Shown piece by piece: positions 7,170 through 14,379 of a DNA stretch of 22,622 nt (position 1 is the stretch's first letter; each line of letters starts with the position of its first letter). The notes below the pieces were generated by a model. The model searched no databases. It was not told the origin of the DNA and saw only the letters and a program-made list of their open reading frames with translations. Both the position numbers and the translations under genes were made by a program. Origin of the DNA: DASSTJ01 sp035707965 (lineage in GTDB: Bacteria > Actinomycetota > Actinomycetes > Actinomycetales > Angustibacteraceae); the NCBI GenBank assembly GCA_035707965.1, contig DASSTJ010000115.1:1-22622 (forward strand), written 5' to 3'.

Positions 7170-8300
7170 TCAGGCCGGAGGCGCCACGGGCGGTGGTGGT
7201 GGCGTCACCGGCGCCGCCTCGTCACCCGCGGGAGCCGGGGTCACCCCTCGGTGCGTCCCCAGGGCGGCGGCGCCTTCCGCCTCGGCGGTCGCACCAGCCG
7301 CATCGCGTCGCGCCTCCGCAAGGGCCTCGTTCGGGTCCTGCAAGGTCGGTGACTCGAACTCGGTCTCGTCAGGCACTGTGGCCTGCTGCCACGACGAGGA
7401 GGCGCGTTCGACGTCCGGGAGCGCCTTGCCCAGGGCTCCGCCGAGGCCCTTGAGCGCGTCGCCGATCTCGCTGGGGATGATCCAGAGCTTGTTGGCGTCG
7501 CCCTGCGCGATCTGCGGCAGCATCTGCAGGTACTGGTAGGCCAGCAGCTTCTGGTCCGGGTCCCCCCGGTGGATGGCCTCGAAGACCTGGGTGATCGCGC
7601 GCGCCTCGCCCTGGGCGTTGAGGATGGCAGCCTGCGCGCTGCCTTCTGCCCGCAGGATCGCCGACTGCTTCTCACCCTCGGCGGTGAGGATCTGCGACTG
7701 CTTGACACCTTCCGCCGTGAGCACCGCCGCCCGCCGGTCGCGCTCGGCGCGCATCTGCTGCTCCATCGAACCCTGGATCGACTGCGGAGGGTCGATGGAC
7801 TTCAGCTCGACCCGGTTCACGCGCACGCCCCACTTGCCGGTCGCCTCGTCGAGGACACCACGCAGCAGACCGTTGATCTGGTCGCGGCTCGTCAGGGTCT
7901 GCTCGAGGTCCATCGACCCGACGACGTTGCGCAGGGTGGTGACCGTGAGCTGCTCGATGCCCTGGATGTAGTTGGCGATCTCGTACACCGCGGAGCGAGG
8001 CTCGTTGACCTGGAAGAAGATGACGGTGTCGATGCTGACCACCAGGTTGTCCGATGTGATCACCGGTTGCGGCGGGAACGACACCACCTGCTCACGCAGG
8101 TCGACGACCGCCCTCGGCTTGTCCACGAACGGGATGAGCAGGTGGAGCCCGGCGTCGAGGGTCCGGGAGAAGCGCCCCAGTCGCTCGATGATGATGGACG
8201 TCGCCTGCGGCACTATCCGGATCGTGCGGGCGATCGCGACCAGCACGAACAGCACCAGCAGCCCGAGGACCACCAGCAGGGCGGTCTGACCAGTACTCAC
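7170..8300 (-). CDS. SPFH/band 7 (stomatin/QmcA-like) membrane protein
   Basis: The 376-residue product has a single N-terminal membrane segment (about 7-24), a band 7/SPFH domain (about 26-190) with the typical stretch ITSDNLVVSIDTVIFFQV at 81-98, then a helical region with a ten-residue repeated unit built on AEG (about 193-235), and a disordered Ala/Pro-rich tail ending in PPPPPVAPPA. Stomatin/QmcA proteins build large ring-shaped assemblies on the membrane, thought to organise membrane microdomains and regulate membrane proteases. The GTG start has GGAG five bases upstream. The nfeD gene lies 84 bases upstream in the same direction; SPFH and NfeD proteins are classic operon partners, which supports both calls. 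Whether it has its own promoter in the 84-base gap is unclear; I see no convincing -10. Confidence 0.88.
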   Translation of the reverse strand: MSTGQTALLVVLGLLVLFVLVAIARTIRIVPQATSIIIERLGRFSRTLDAGLHLLIPFVDKPRAVVDLREQVVSFPPQPVITSDNLVVSIDTVIFFQVNEPRSAVYEIANYIQGIEQLTVTTLRNVVGSMDLEQTLTSRDQINGLLRGVLDEATGKWGVRVNRVELKSIDPPQSIQGSMEQQMRAERDRRAAVLTAEGVKQSQILTAEGEKQSAILRAEGSAQAAILNAQGEARAITQVFEAIHRGDPDQKLLAYQYLQMLPQIAQGDANKLWIIPSEIGDALKGLGGALGKALPDVERASSSWQQATVPDETEFESPTLQDPNEALAEARRDAAGATAEAEGAAALGTHRGVTPAPAGDEAAPVTPPPPPVAPPA

Positions 8301-8384
8301 GGCATCTCCACTCTCACGGGACCTGTCTGTACCTGCTACGTGCCTCTCACCACTGCGGCGCAGCGCGTGCCTACGACCTGACGT

Positions 8385-8864
8385 TCACGAGACCTGGGGG
8401 TACGGCGGCTCGGAGGCGACCACGGCGGTCGCCCCGTCGATGGACACGACCCTCGCGGCCTCCCCGGGCAGCAGCGGCGGCGCGGTCCCGACGTCCGGCG
8501 TCGGAACCGAGCGAGCGGACCAGATCTCGCCCCCGATCTTCACCAGGCCGCCGCTCTGCGTCACCGTCTCGACCACGGACGCGGGCTGCCCGATGAGCGC
8601 CGCGGCGCCCGTCAACGTCGGTTCACCCGCGTGCATCCGACGCATCACGAGGGGCCGCACCACACCGAGCAGCAGGGACGACACCGCCACGGCCACCAGC
8701 ACCTGGATGACGAACGGTGCCCCCAGAGCGGCCGCGCCGCTGCCCGCGAGGGCACCCCCGACGAACATCAGGAAGACGAAGTCGATGGAGGCCACCTCGA
8801 AGGCGGCAAGCGCGAGGGCCAGGGCGAGCCACGCCAGCGCCGGGTGCTCCGTGATCCAGCTCAT
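8385..8864 (-). CDS. NfeD-like membrane protein with OB-fold domain
   Basis: The 159-residue product is a short-form NfeD protein (NfeD1b-like, lacking the ClpP-like protease part). Three closely packed hydrophobic segments (about 9-24, 27-48 and 50-70) are followed by a soluble beta-rich domain (about 82-155) that includes TGAAALIGQPASVVE and a GEIWSARS motif, typical of the NfeD OB fold. Such proteins partner with SPFH proteins at the membrane, and the SPFH gene follows directly. The ATG at 8864 is chosen because the membrane region begins immediately after it and GGGAGGG lies upstream; the same frame is open to 9836, but that upstream part is antisense to the transglycosylase gene. A loose promoter (TTGATC, 15 bases, TAGGGG) is possible in the divergent gap but weak. 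Confidence 0.85.
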   Translation of the reverse strand: MSWITEHPALAWLALALALAAFEVASIDFVFLMFVGGALAGSGAAALGAPFVIQVLVAVAVSSLLLGVVRPLVMRRMHAGEPTLTGAAALIGQPASVVETVTQSGGLVKIGGEIWSARSVPTPDVGTAPPLLPGEAARVVSIDGATAVVASEPPYPQVS

Positions 8865-8921
8865 CCTGCTGCCCTCCCTCGTCCCCCCTAGCGTCCCACG
8901 ACGGCGATCAAGAGCGCCACG

Positions 8922-8927
8922 TACCGT
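8922..8927 (+). promoter_or_regulatory. Candidate -10 box of the transglycosylase gene
   Basis: TACCGT, fifteen bases before the GTG at 8943. Transcription starting six to seven bases downstream would give a leader of about nine bases containing AGGGG, unlike the leaderless pattern of its neighbours. It lies in a 78-base divergent gap shared with nfeD. Confidence 0.4.
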
Positions 8928-8942
8928 GCCGAGAACAGGGGC

Positions 8943-10043
8943 GTGAGCTGCCACGCGCGGAGTCGCTTCGTGCCCGTCCTCGTGGCGGCACTTCTCGCCT
9001 GCGGAGCGGGCGCCGCGCCCGCCGCCGCGGACGACCTGGCGGACGCCCGGGCGGAGGCCGCCAAGGCGGCCCGGCAGGTCGACGGCATGACGGCGACGAT
9101 CGCGCACGCCCAGAAGGAGTACGAGGTAGCCCTGGCCTCCGTGGGCCAGGCAGTCATCGCCGGAGTGGCCGCCGAGTCGAGTCGCCAGGACGCCGCTCGC
9201 GCTGCGGCATCGGCACGTGCGGCCGTCGGCGCCAGCGCGCGGGCGCTCTACATCGCCGGCGGGCAGACCGGGGTCCTCGCCTCCGCCCTGGACGCCACCG
9301 ATGCTCACGACCTCGCGCTTCGTATGACGACCGCGGCACGCGTGATGACCACCGTGCGGGAAGAGGCAGCCCGCGCCGACAGCACGGCGGAACGCGCCGC
9401 GACGGCCGCCCAGGACGCCATGACGGGCGCCGACCGGGCAGTCGTCACCGCCGACCGGATCGCGGCCCGGGCGGCGGCCCTGCAGACGCTTCTCGACGAC
9501 GCGCAGGCCGACCTCGACCGGTTGTCGACCCGTGCGCGCAAGCTCGAGGAGGCACAGGCCGCCGCCCGCGTGCTGGCCGCTGCCCGCGCTCGCGCTGCCG
9601 CGGCCGCCGGGGCGGCAGCGGGAACGGTACGGGCCCAGGTGCCGCCGGCCGCCTACGTCACCCTGTACCGCGCCGCCGCCGCCACCTGCCCCGGCATGTC
9701 CTGGACCCTGCTCGCCGCCGTCGGCCAGGTAGAGAGCGGCCACGGTCGGAACAACGGCCCGAGCTCCGCGGGCGCGGTCGGTCCCATGCAGTTCATGCCC
9801 CGCACGTTCGCCGCCTACGCGGTGGACGGCGACCACGATGGCCAGACCTCGCCGTGGTCACCTGCCGACGCGGTGTTCACCGCGGCGCGGTACCTCTGCG
9901 TCAACGGCGGCGGGTCTGCCACCACCATCTCGCAGGCGCTCTTCGCCTACAACCACGCGCAGTGGTACGTCGACCTGGTGCTCGCGGTGAAGGCGCAGCT
10001 CGATGCAGCACAGGGCCGATCGCCCTGGACCGTCCGCTCCTGA
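8943..10043 (+). CDS. Secreted lytic transglycosylase (SLT domain) with N-terminal coiled coil
   Basis: The 366-residue protein starts with a signal peptide (Arg-containing N-region, hydrophobic core about 9-25, likely cut after the AAA at 27-29). A long Ala/Arg-rich coiled coil (about 30-225) precedes a soluble lytic transglycosylase domain (about 238-355). The catalytic glutamate is E264 in VGQVESGHGRNN, with the family motif GPMQFMP at 280-286 and AYNHAQWYV at 335-343. Two cysteines (C249, C319) could form a disulphide outside the cell. Such enzymes cut the glycan strands of peptidoglycan with formation of 1,6-anhydromuramyl ends; the coiled coil resembles the regulatory coils of RipA/CwlO-type wall hydrolases and may control access (inference). 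The sequence LLAC at 17-20 is a poor lipobox, so lipidation is less likely than ordinary secretion. Its stop is only three bases from that of the convergent ABC gene. Confidence 0.88.
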   Translation: MSCHARSRFVPVLVAALLACGAGAAPAAADDLADARAEAAKAARQVDGMTATIAHAQKEYEVALASVGQAVIAGVAAESSRQDAARAAASARAAVGASARALYIAGGQTGVLASALDATDAHDLALRMTTAARVMTTVREEAARADSTAERAATAAQDAMTGADRAVVTADRIAARAAALQTLLDDAQADLDRLSTRARKLEEAQAAARVLAAARARAAAAAGAAAGTVRAQVPPAAYVTLYRAAAATCPGMSWTLLAAVGQVESGHGRNNGPSSAGAVGPMQFMPRTFAAYAVDGDHDGQTSPWSPADAVFTAARYLCVNGGGSATTISQALFAYNHAQWYVDLVLAVKAQLDAAQGRSPWTVRS

Positions 10044-10046
10044 GGT

Positions 10047-10835
10047 CTACGCCCGTCGCGCGCGGGCGGACCAGCGGTCGCCGTGCTGCTCCAGCACCAG
10101 CGGCAGGCCGAACGTCGCCTCGAGGTTCTGCTGGGTCAGCGTGATCTCGATCGGTCCAGCCGCGACGACGCGGCCGCCACGCAGGAGCAGCACGTCGGTG
10201 AAGTGCGGCGGGATCTCCTCGACGTGATGCGTCACCAGGACGAGGGCCGGCGCGTACACGTCCTCGGCGATCTCGCCCAGCCGGCGCACCAGGTCCTCGC
10301 GTCCGCCGAGGTCGAGCCCGGCGGCCGGCTCGTCGAGCAGCATCAGCTCGGGATCGGTCATGAGCGCCCGGGCGATCTGCACCCGCTTTCGCTCGCCCTC
10401 GCTCAACGTGCCGAACGTGCGGTCGGCCAGGTGGTCGACCCCGAGCACCCGCAGCAGCTGGAGCGCCCGCTCGTGGTCCAGCTGGTCGTAGGCCTCGCGC
10501 CAGCGCCCGGTGACACCGTACGACGCGGTCACGACCACGTCGGCCACGCGCTCCCGAGCGGGCAGACGGTCGGACAGCGACGCGCTCGCGAGACCGATCC
10601 GGGGCCGCAGCTCGAACACGTCGACCGTGCCGAGGACCTCCCCGAGCACCGCCGCCACGCCGGACGTCGGGTGCATCCGCGCCGCGGCGATCTGGAGCAG
10701 CGTCGTCTTTCCCGCCCCGTTCGGGCCCAGCACCACCCAGCGCTCACCCTCGCTGACCGACCAGTCGACGTCGTCGAGCAGCGTGCTGCCGCCACGGACC
10801 ACCGTGACCCCGGCGAGCTCGAGCACGTCACTCAT
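10047..10835 (-). CDS. ABC transporter-type ATPase without a visible permease
   Basis: The 262-residue product is a single complete nucleotide-binding domain: Walker A GPNGAGKT at 37-44, signature LSEGERKR at 144-151, Walker B LMLLDEP at 164-170 and the H-loop histidine in VTHH at 203. The sequence between Q-loop and signature (FELRPRIGLASASLSDRLPA) and the late segment HVEEIPPHFTDVLLLRGGRV resemble the ModF/YlmA-like group of cytosolic ABC ATPases whose transport partner is unclear. A related ABC ATPase lies beside serB2 in mycobacteria (from memory), and serB is about 3.5 kb away here. No membrane-spanning partner is adjacent, so it may pair with a distant permease or act outside transport. 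The ATG at 10835 follows a TAGGGT box by eight bases. Confidence 0.85.
   Translation of the reverse strand: MSDVLELAGVTVVRGGSTLLDDVDWSVSEGERWVVLGPNGAGKTTLLQIAAARMHPTSGVAAVLGEVLGTVDVFELRPRIGLASASLSDRLPARERVADVVVTASYGVTGRWREAYDQLDHERALQLLRVLGVDHLADRTFGTLSEGERKRVQIARALMTDPELMLLDEPAAGLDLGGREDLVRRLGEIAEDVYAPALVLVTHHVEEIPPHFTDVLLLRGGRVVAAGPIEITLTQQNLEATFGLPLVLEQHGDRWSARARRA
10050..10068 (+). terminator. Short hairpin at convergent gene ends
   Basis: CGCCCG and CGGGCG form a 6-bp stem with a 7-base loop, seven bases beyond the transglycosylase stop. It lies inside the last codons (Arg/Ala-rich) of the convergent ABC gene, so it may be a coding by-product. No T tract. Confidence 0.25.
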
Positions 10836-10843
10836 GGGACTCG

Positions 10844-10849
10844 ACCCTA
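10844..10849 (-). promoter_or_regulatory. -10 box of the orphan ABC ATPase gene
   Basis: TAGGGT on the minus strand, eight bases before the ATG at 10835, predicting a leader of none to two bases. It faces the TAGCCT box of the divergent gene across a 79-base gap. Confidence 0.5.
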
Positions 10850-10902
10850 ACGGGGCCGGGCGGACGCGCCGTGCGCGCCCCGGCACCTCGCCGTACCCGT
10901 CG

Positions 10903-10908
10903 TAGCCT
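10903..10908 (+). promoter_or_regulatory. Leaderless -10 box of the 278-residue gene
   Basis: TAGCCT, six bases, then ATG at 10915. It fits TANNNT at leaderless spacing and fixes the start. Confidence 0.5.
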
Positions 10909-10914
10909 GGACCG

Positions 10915-11751
10915 ATGACGTCCGTGGACGACCTGCCGCGCTCGGCACTCCTGGCCGCCTGGGGTGGTGCCGCCCTGCGCGGCGACGTCAGCATCGCCAG
11001 GGCGGTGCGAGCCGTCCAGGGAGACGACGAGCCGCACGGCGTCGAGCTCGCCGACGACCCGTTGCTCCGCAGCTGCGACGACCTGCCCGGCCTCCTTGCC
11101 TCGCTGTCCGCGGCCGGCACCGCCGGGCTTCGTGTCGTCCTGCCCGTGCCCGGAGACCTCACCGGGCTGGCCGGCCCGGGCGTGGTGAACGTCGAGGCGC
11201 TCGACGCCGGCGAGTGCCTCCTCACCGTCGGCGGTCCCCCGCTGGCGCTCGTGCCGGTCGTCGAGGCGTTCGGCTCGGCGGCCGACACGGGCCACCTCGT
11301 GCGGTGGTGGGTGCACGACGCCAACGTGCCACCCCCTGAGTCGACGAGCACGGGCGACGTCGAGCGCACGCTTCGTGAGGCACTCGCGGTCGCGACCCGT
11401 CAGCTCGACGGCCTCGGCCTCGGCGACTCCAGCCTCGGCCGAGCAGGTGCCGACCTGGCCGGCCGGCTCTCCGACGTCCGCTACGGCGCCGGTCCCTCAG
11501 CCGCGCTCCCCGAGGAGCTCCCGGCCCGTTCACGGCGACTTCTGGACCTGGCGTGGCGGGTGCACACCATCGTCGAGCTCGCCGGGGAGGACGACGGCGG
11601 AGCCGTGAGCGGGTGGGAGGCGACCCGGCGCTCCCGCGCCCTCGAGGGCTTGGGAGCGGCCGCGAGGCAGGCCGTGGTCGCGGCCCTCAACGCCACGTGC
11701 TCGGCCACCGCGCTCTCGTCCCACGACGTCACCCCGACCCCCGGCTGGTGA
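10915..11751 (+). CDS. Hypothetical protein, 278 residues, actinobacterial type
   Basis: I do not recognise a named family. The product is acidic, soluble in appearance, without signal peptide or membrane segment, and Ala/Leu/Gly-rich. The N-terminal half (about 1-130) contains alternating hydrophobic stretches (LRVVLPVPGDLTGL, CLLTVGGPPLALVPVV) that suggest a small alpha/beta domain. The C-terminal half (about 140-265) looks mainly helical. There are no obvious catalytic motifs; three cysteines (C54, C102 and one near 267) are scattered. It is convincing as a gene because the ATG is set by a TAGCCT box six bases upstream, codon third positions are strongly G/C throughout, and it fills a divergent/convergent slot between the ABC ATPase and glgM with tight spacing. 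Proteins of this kind may be conserved near these genes, but I cannot confirm that here. Confidence 0.75.
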   Translation: MTSVDDLPRSALLAAWGGAALRGDVSIARAVRAVQGDDEPHGVELADDPLLRSCDDLPGLLASLSAAGTAGLRVVLPVPGDLTGLAGPGVVNVEALDAGECLLTVGGPPLALVPVVEAFGSAADTGHLVRWWVHDANVPPPESTSTGDVERTLREALAVATRQLDGLGLGDSSLGRAGADLAGRLSDVRYGAGPSAALPEELPARSRRLLDLAWRVHTIVELAGEDDGGAVSGWEATRRSRALEGLGAAARQAVVAALNATCSATALSSHDVTPTPGW

Positions 11752-11780
11752 CGGCGCTGGGGCTAGCGGCGACAGCAGTG

Positions 11781-11798
11781 CGGGCGCTCGACAGCCCG
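11781..11798. terminator. Small hairpin between convergent genes
   Basis: CGGGC, eight loop bases, GCCCG, just beyond the glgM stop and 30 bases after the stop of the 278-residue gene. The outer sequences GCGCTG (11754-11759) and CAGCGC (11802-11807) could also pair and enclose it. Weak but well placed. Confidence 0.3.
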
Positions 11799-11800
11799 GC

Positions 11801-12991
11801 TCAGCGCAGCACCGTCTCGTAGACCTCCATCGTCCGATCCGCCACGCTGTCCCACGAGAACGCCTGGACGGCCCTCTCCCGACCGGCCCCGCCCATCTTC
11901 TGGGCACGCGGGACGTCCGCGAGCAGCTCGGCGAGCGCGGCTGCCAGGTCGGCGACGAACCGGTCCGGGTCCAGCGGTGTCCCGGTGCCGTCGTCCGCCT
12001 GCTCGACGGGCACGAGGCGCCCGGTCACCCCGTCGTCCACCACCTCCGGGATCCCGCCGGTGGCGGTCGCCACGACCGGCGCTCCGCACGCCATGGCCTC
12101 GAGGTTGACGATGCCCAGCGGCTCGTACAGCGACGGGCAGACGAACACCGTGGCCGACGAGAGCAGCGCCACGACCTCCGACCGCGGCAGCATGCGGTCG
12201 ATCCACACCACGTCGTCCCGCTGCAGCCGCAACGACGCCACGAGCCCCTGCACCTCGGCCATGATCTCCGGCGTGTCGGGCGCTCCGGCACAGAGCACCA
12301 CCTGGACGTCCGGGTCGAGCCGAGCGGCCGCCCGCAGGAAGTGTGGCAACCCCTTCTGGCGCGTGATCCGGCCGACGAACACCACGCTGCGCCGGTCCGG
12401 GTCCACACCGAGCGCCCGGACGACGTCTGGCTGCTCCTCGCGCCGCCACCGCGACGTGTCGACACCGTTGTGCACGACGTGCACGCGGTCCGGGTCGACG
12501 AACGGGTAGCACCGCAGCACGTCGCGCCGCATGCCCCCGCTCACGGCGATCACGGCGTCGGCGCCCGCGTACGCGGTCCGTTCCGCCCACGACGACACCG
12601 TGTAGCCACCGCCGAGCTGCTCGGCCTTCCACGGACGGAGCGGCTCGAGGCTGTGCGCGGTGAGCACGTGCGGACGCCCGTGCAGCAGGCCAGCCAGGTG
12701 CCCGGCGAGCGCGGTGTACCAGGTGTGGGAGTGCACGACGTCCGCGCCGGCGCAGCCCTGAGCCATGGGCAGGTCGACGCCCAGGGCGACCAGCGCGCCG
12801 TTGGCCCCGGTCAGCTCCGTGAGGTCGGGGTAGGCCGTCGTGCCCGGCTCGGCCCGGTCGTCGCCGAAGCACCGTACGCGCACGTCGAGCTCGGGGCGGC
12901 CGCGAAGGGCCCGCACCAGCTCGGCCACGTGGACGCCGGCTCCTCCGTAGACCTGCGGCGGGTACTCACGGCTCAAGACGTCGATACGCAC
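11801..12991 (-). CDS. glgM: ADP-glucose-dependent GT4 glycosyltransferase (GlgM / actinobacterial GlgA)
   Basis: The 396-residue product is a complete two-Rossmann-domain GT4 transferase. The N-terminal acceptor/glycine loop is YPPQVYGGAGVHVAELV at 10-26. The donor side carries GRITRQKG at 207-214 (R208 and K213 bind the diphosphate) and the EX7E motif E290-PLGIVNL-E298 inside the SLYEPLGIVNLEAMACG block. In mycobacteria the orthologue (Rv1212c) uses ADP-glucose and glucose-1-phosphate to make maltose-1-phosphate for GlgE-type alpha-glucan synthesis; older annotations call it glycogen synthase. The divergent partner glgC, which makes ADP-glucose, matches the mycobacterial arrangement and supports the call. 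Whether the product is maltose-1-phosphate or glycogen directly is not readable here. The GTG at 12991 follows a TAGCGT box by six bases. Confidence 0.88.
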   Translation of the reverse strand: MRIDVLSREYPPQVYGGAGVHVAELVRALRGRPELDVRVRCFGDDRAEPGTTAYPDLTELTGANGALVALGVDLPMAQGCAGADVVHSHTWYTALAGHLAGLLHGRPHVLTAHSLEPLRPWKAEQLGGGYTVSSWAERTAYAGADAVIAVSGGMRRDVLRCYPFVDPDRVHVVHNGVDTSRWRREEQPDVVRALGVDPDRRSVVFVGRITRQKGLPHFLRAAARLDPDVQVVLCAGAPDTPEIMAEVQGLVASLRLQRDDVVWIDRMLPRSEVVALLSSATVFVCPSLYEPLGIVNLEAMACGAPVVATATGGIPEVVDDGVTGRLVPVEQADDGTGTPLDPDRFVADLAAALAELLADVPRAQKMGGAGRERAVQAFSWDSVADRTMEVYETVLR

Positions 12992-12997
12992 GGCGCA

Positions 12998-13003
12998 ACG
13001 CTA
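12998..13003 (-). promoter_or_regulatory. Leaderless -10 box of glgM
   Basis: TAGCGT on the minus strand, six bases, then GTG at 12991. The corresponding -35 position falls on the repeated TCGAGCG element. Confidence 0.55.
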
Positions 13004-13018
13004 GCGGCGCCCAGGGCC

Positions 13019-13041
13019 TCGAGCGTGTCGAGCGGCGCTCG
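13019..13041. promoter_or_regulatory. Repeated and palindromic element between glgM and glgC
   Basis: TCGAGCG occurs at 13019-13025 and again at 13028-13034, and the second copy is part of the 13-base palindrome CGAGCG-G-CGCTCG (13029-13041). It lies over the expected glgM -35 position and 30 bases upstream of the glgC -10 box, so one regulator could control both divergent genes. Tentative. Confidence 0.35.
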
Positions 13042-13070
13042 CCCTCCTCGCCGTCACGGCCAACGGGCTC

Positions 13071-13076
13071 TAGGGT
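13071..13076 (+). promoter_or_regulatory. Leaderless -10 box of glgC
   Basis: TAGGGT, six bases, then ATG at 13083. No Shine-Dalgarno. Confidence 0.6.
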
Positions 13077-13082
13077 CTCGAC

Positions 13083-14336
13083 ATGGCGGCGCGCACGCGA
13101 AACCCCAAGGTCCTGGCGATCGTGCTCGCCGGGGGTGAGGGCAAGCGGCTCATGCCGCTGACGGCCGATCGCGCGAAGCCGGCGGTGCCGTTCGGCGGCA
13201 TCTACCGGCTCATCGACTTCGCGCTCTCGAACGTCGTGAACTCCGGCTACCTGCGCGTCGTCGTCCTCACCCAGTACAAGTCCCACTCGCTCGACCGGCA
13301 CATCGCCAAGACCTGGCGCATGTCGACCATGCTCGGCAACTACGTGGCGCCGGTCCCGGCGCAGCAGCGGGTGGGCAAGCGCTGGTACCTGGGCAGCGCG
13401 GACGCCATCTTCCAGAGCCTCAACCTCATGCACGACGAGCGGCCCGACGTCGTGGTCGTGGTGGGCGCCGACCACGTGTACCGCATGGACTTCCGTCAGA
13501 TGGTGCAGCAGCACGTCGCGAGCGGCGCGGGCGTGACCGTTGCGGCGATCCGCCAGCCCATCGGCACCGCCGACCAGTTCGGCGTGATCGAGGTGGCGGA
13601 CGACGACCCGCACCGGATCGCGAGGTTCCGGGAGAAGCCGACCGACCCGGTGGGACTGCCGGACGCCCCGGACCAGGTGCTCGCCTCGATGGGCAACTAC
13701 GTCTTCGACGCCGATGCGCTGATGGACGCCGTCACCCGGGACAGCGTCCGTGAGGACTCTCGGCACGACATGGGCGGCGACATCGTGCCCGACTTCGTCC
13801 TTCGTGGCGGTGCGGGCGTGTACGACTTCCGCGACAACGACGTGCCGGGCTCCACCGACCGCGACCGCGACTACTGGCGCGACGTCGGCACCATCGACTC
13901 GTACTACGCGGCCCACATGGACCTCATCTCGGTCCTTCCCGTCTTCAACCTCTACAACTACGAGTGGCCGCTGTACACCGACACCGGCTTCTACCCGCCG
14001 GCGAAGTTCGTCCACGGCTGGCACGGGCGCATCGGGCACGCGGTGAACTCCACGGTGTCTCCCGGCGTCGTCGTGTCCGGTGCGATGGTCGAGAACTCCG
14101 TCCTGTCGCCAGGCACCTACGTGCACTCCTGGTCGAGCGTGAGCGACAGCGTGCTGCTCGACGGGGTGCAGGTCGGCAGGCACGCCGTCGTCCGCCGGGC
14201 GATCGTGGACAAGAACGTCGTGATCCCCGAGAACGCCCGCATCGGGCTCGACCCCGAGGAGGACCGCGCCAACGGCCTCTCCGTGACCGACTCCGGGCTC
14301 GTCGTCATCGGCAAGGGCCAGGTGGTCCCTGGCTGA
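13083..14336 (+). CDS. glgC: Glucose-1-phosphate adenylyltransferase (ADP-glucose pyrophosphorylase)
   Basis: The 417-residue product matches bacterial GlgC in length and motifs. The nucleotidyltransferase signature LAGGEGKRLMPLTADRAKPA runs from about 15 to 34, followed by VPFGGIYRLIDFALSN at 35-50. YLGSADAIFQSLN at 102-114 binds the nucleotide base region, GADHVYRMD at 128-136 carries the metal-binding aspartate, and FREKP follows near 182. The C-terminal third is a left-handed beta-helix, visible as repeating hexapeptide-like stretches (VVVSGAMVENSVLSPGTYV). It converts glucose-1-phosphate and ATP to ADP-glucose, the first committed step of glycogen/alpha-glucan synthesis, in the cytosol. 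It is divergent to glgM, its presumed consumer, across a 91-base gap. Key residues look intact. Confidence 0.95.
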   Translation: MAARTRNPKVLAIVLAGGEGKRLMPLTADRAKPAVPFGGIYRLIDFALSNVVNSGYLRVVVLTQYKSHSLDRHIAKTWRMSTMLGNYVAPVPAQQRVGKRWYLGSADAIFQSLNLMHDERPDVVVVVGADHVYRMDFRQMVQQHVASGAGVTVAAIRQPIGTADQFGVIEVADDDPHRIARFREKPTDPVGLPDAPDQVLASMGNYVFDADALMDAVTRDSVREDSRHDMGGDIVPDFVLRGGAGVYDFRDNDVPGSTDRDRDYWRDVGTIDSYYAAHMDLISVLPVFNLYNYEWPLYTDTGFYPPAKFVHGWHGRIGHAVNSTVSPGVVVSGAMVENSVLSPGTYVHSWSSVSDSVLLDGVQVGRHAVVRRAIVDKNVVIPENARIGLDPEEDRANGLSVTDSGLVVIGKGQVVPG

Positions 14337-14343
14337 GACGGCG

Positions 14344-14364
14344 GGGCGTCGTCTCCCGACGCTC
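14344..14364 (+). terminator. Hairpin after glgC, probable terminator
   Basis: GGGCGTCG pairs with CGACGCTC (six perfect pairs, one G-T and one further G-C) around a 5-base loop, seven bases after the glgC stop and four bases before the serB -10 box. No T tract. Confidence 0.45.
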
Positions 14365-14367
14365 GGC

Positions 14368-14373
14368 TACCCT
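14368..14373 (+). promoter_or_regulatory. Leaderless -10 box of serB
   Basis: TACCCT, six bases, then GTG at 14380. It decides the GTG start. Confidence 0.5.
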
Positions 14374-14379
14374 TCGCGG

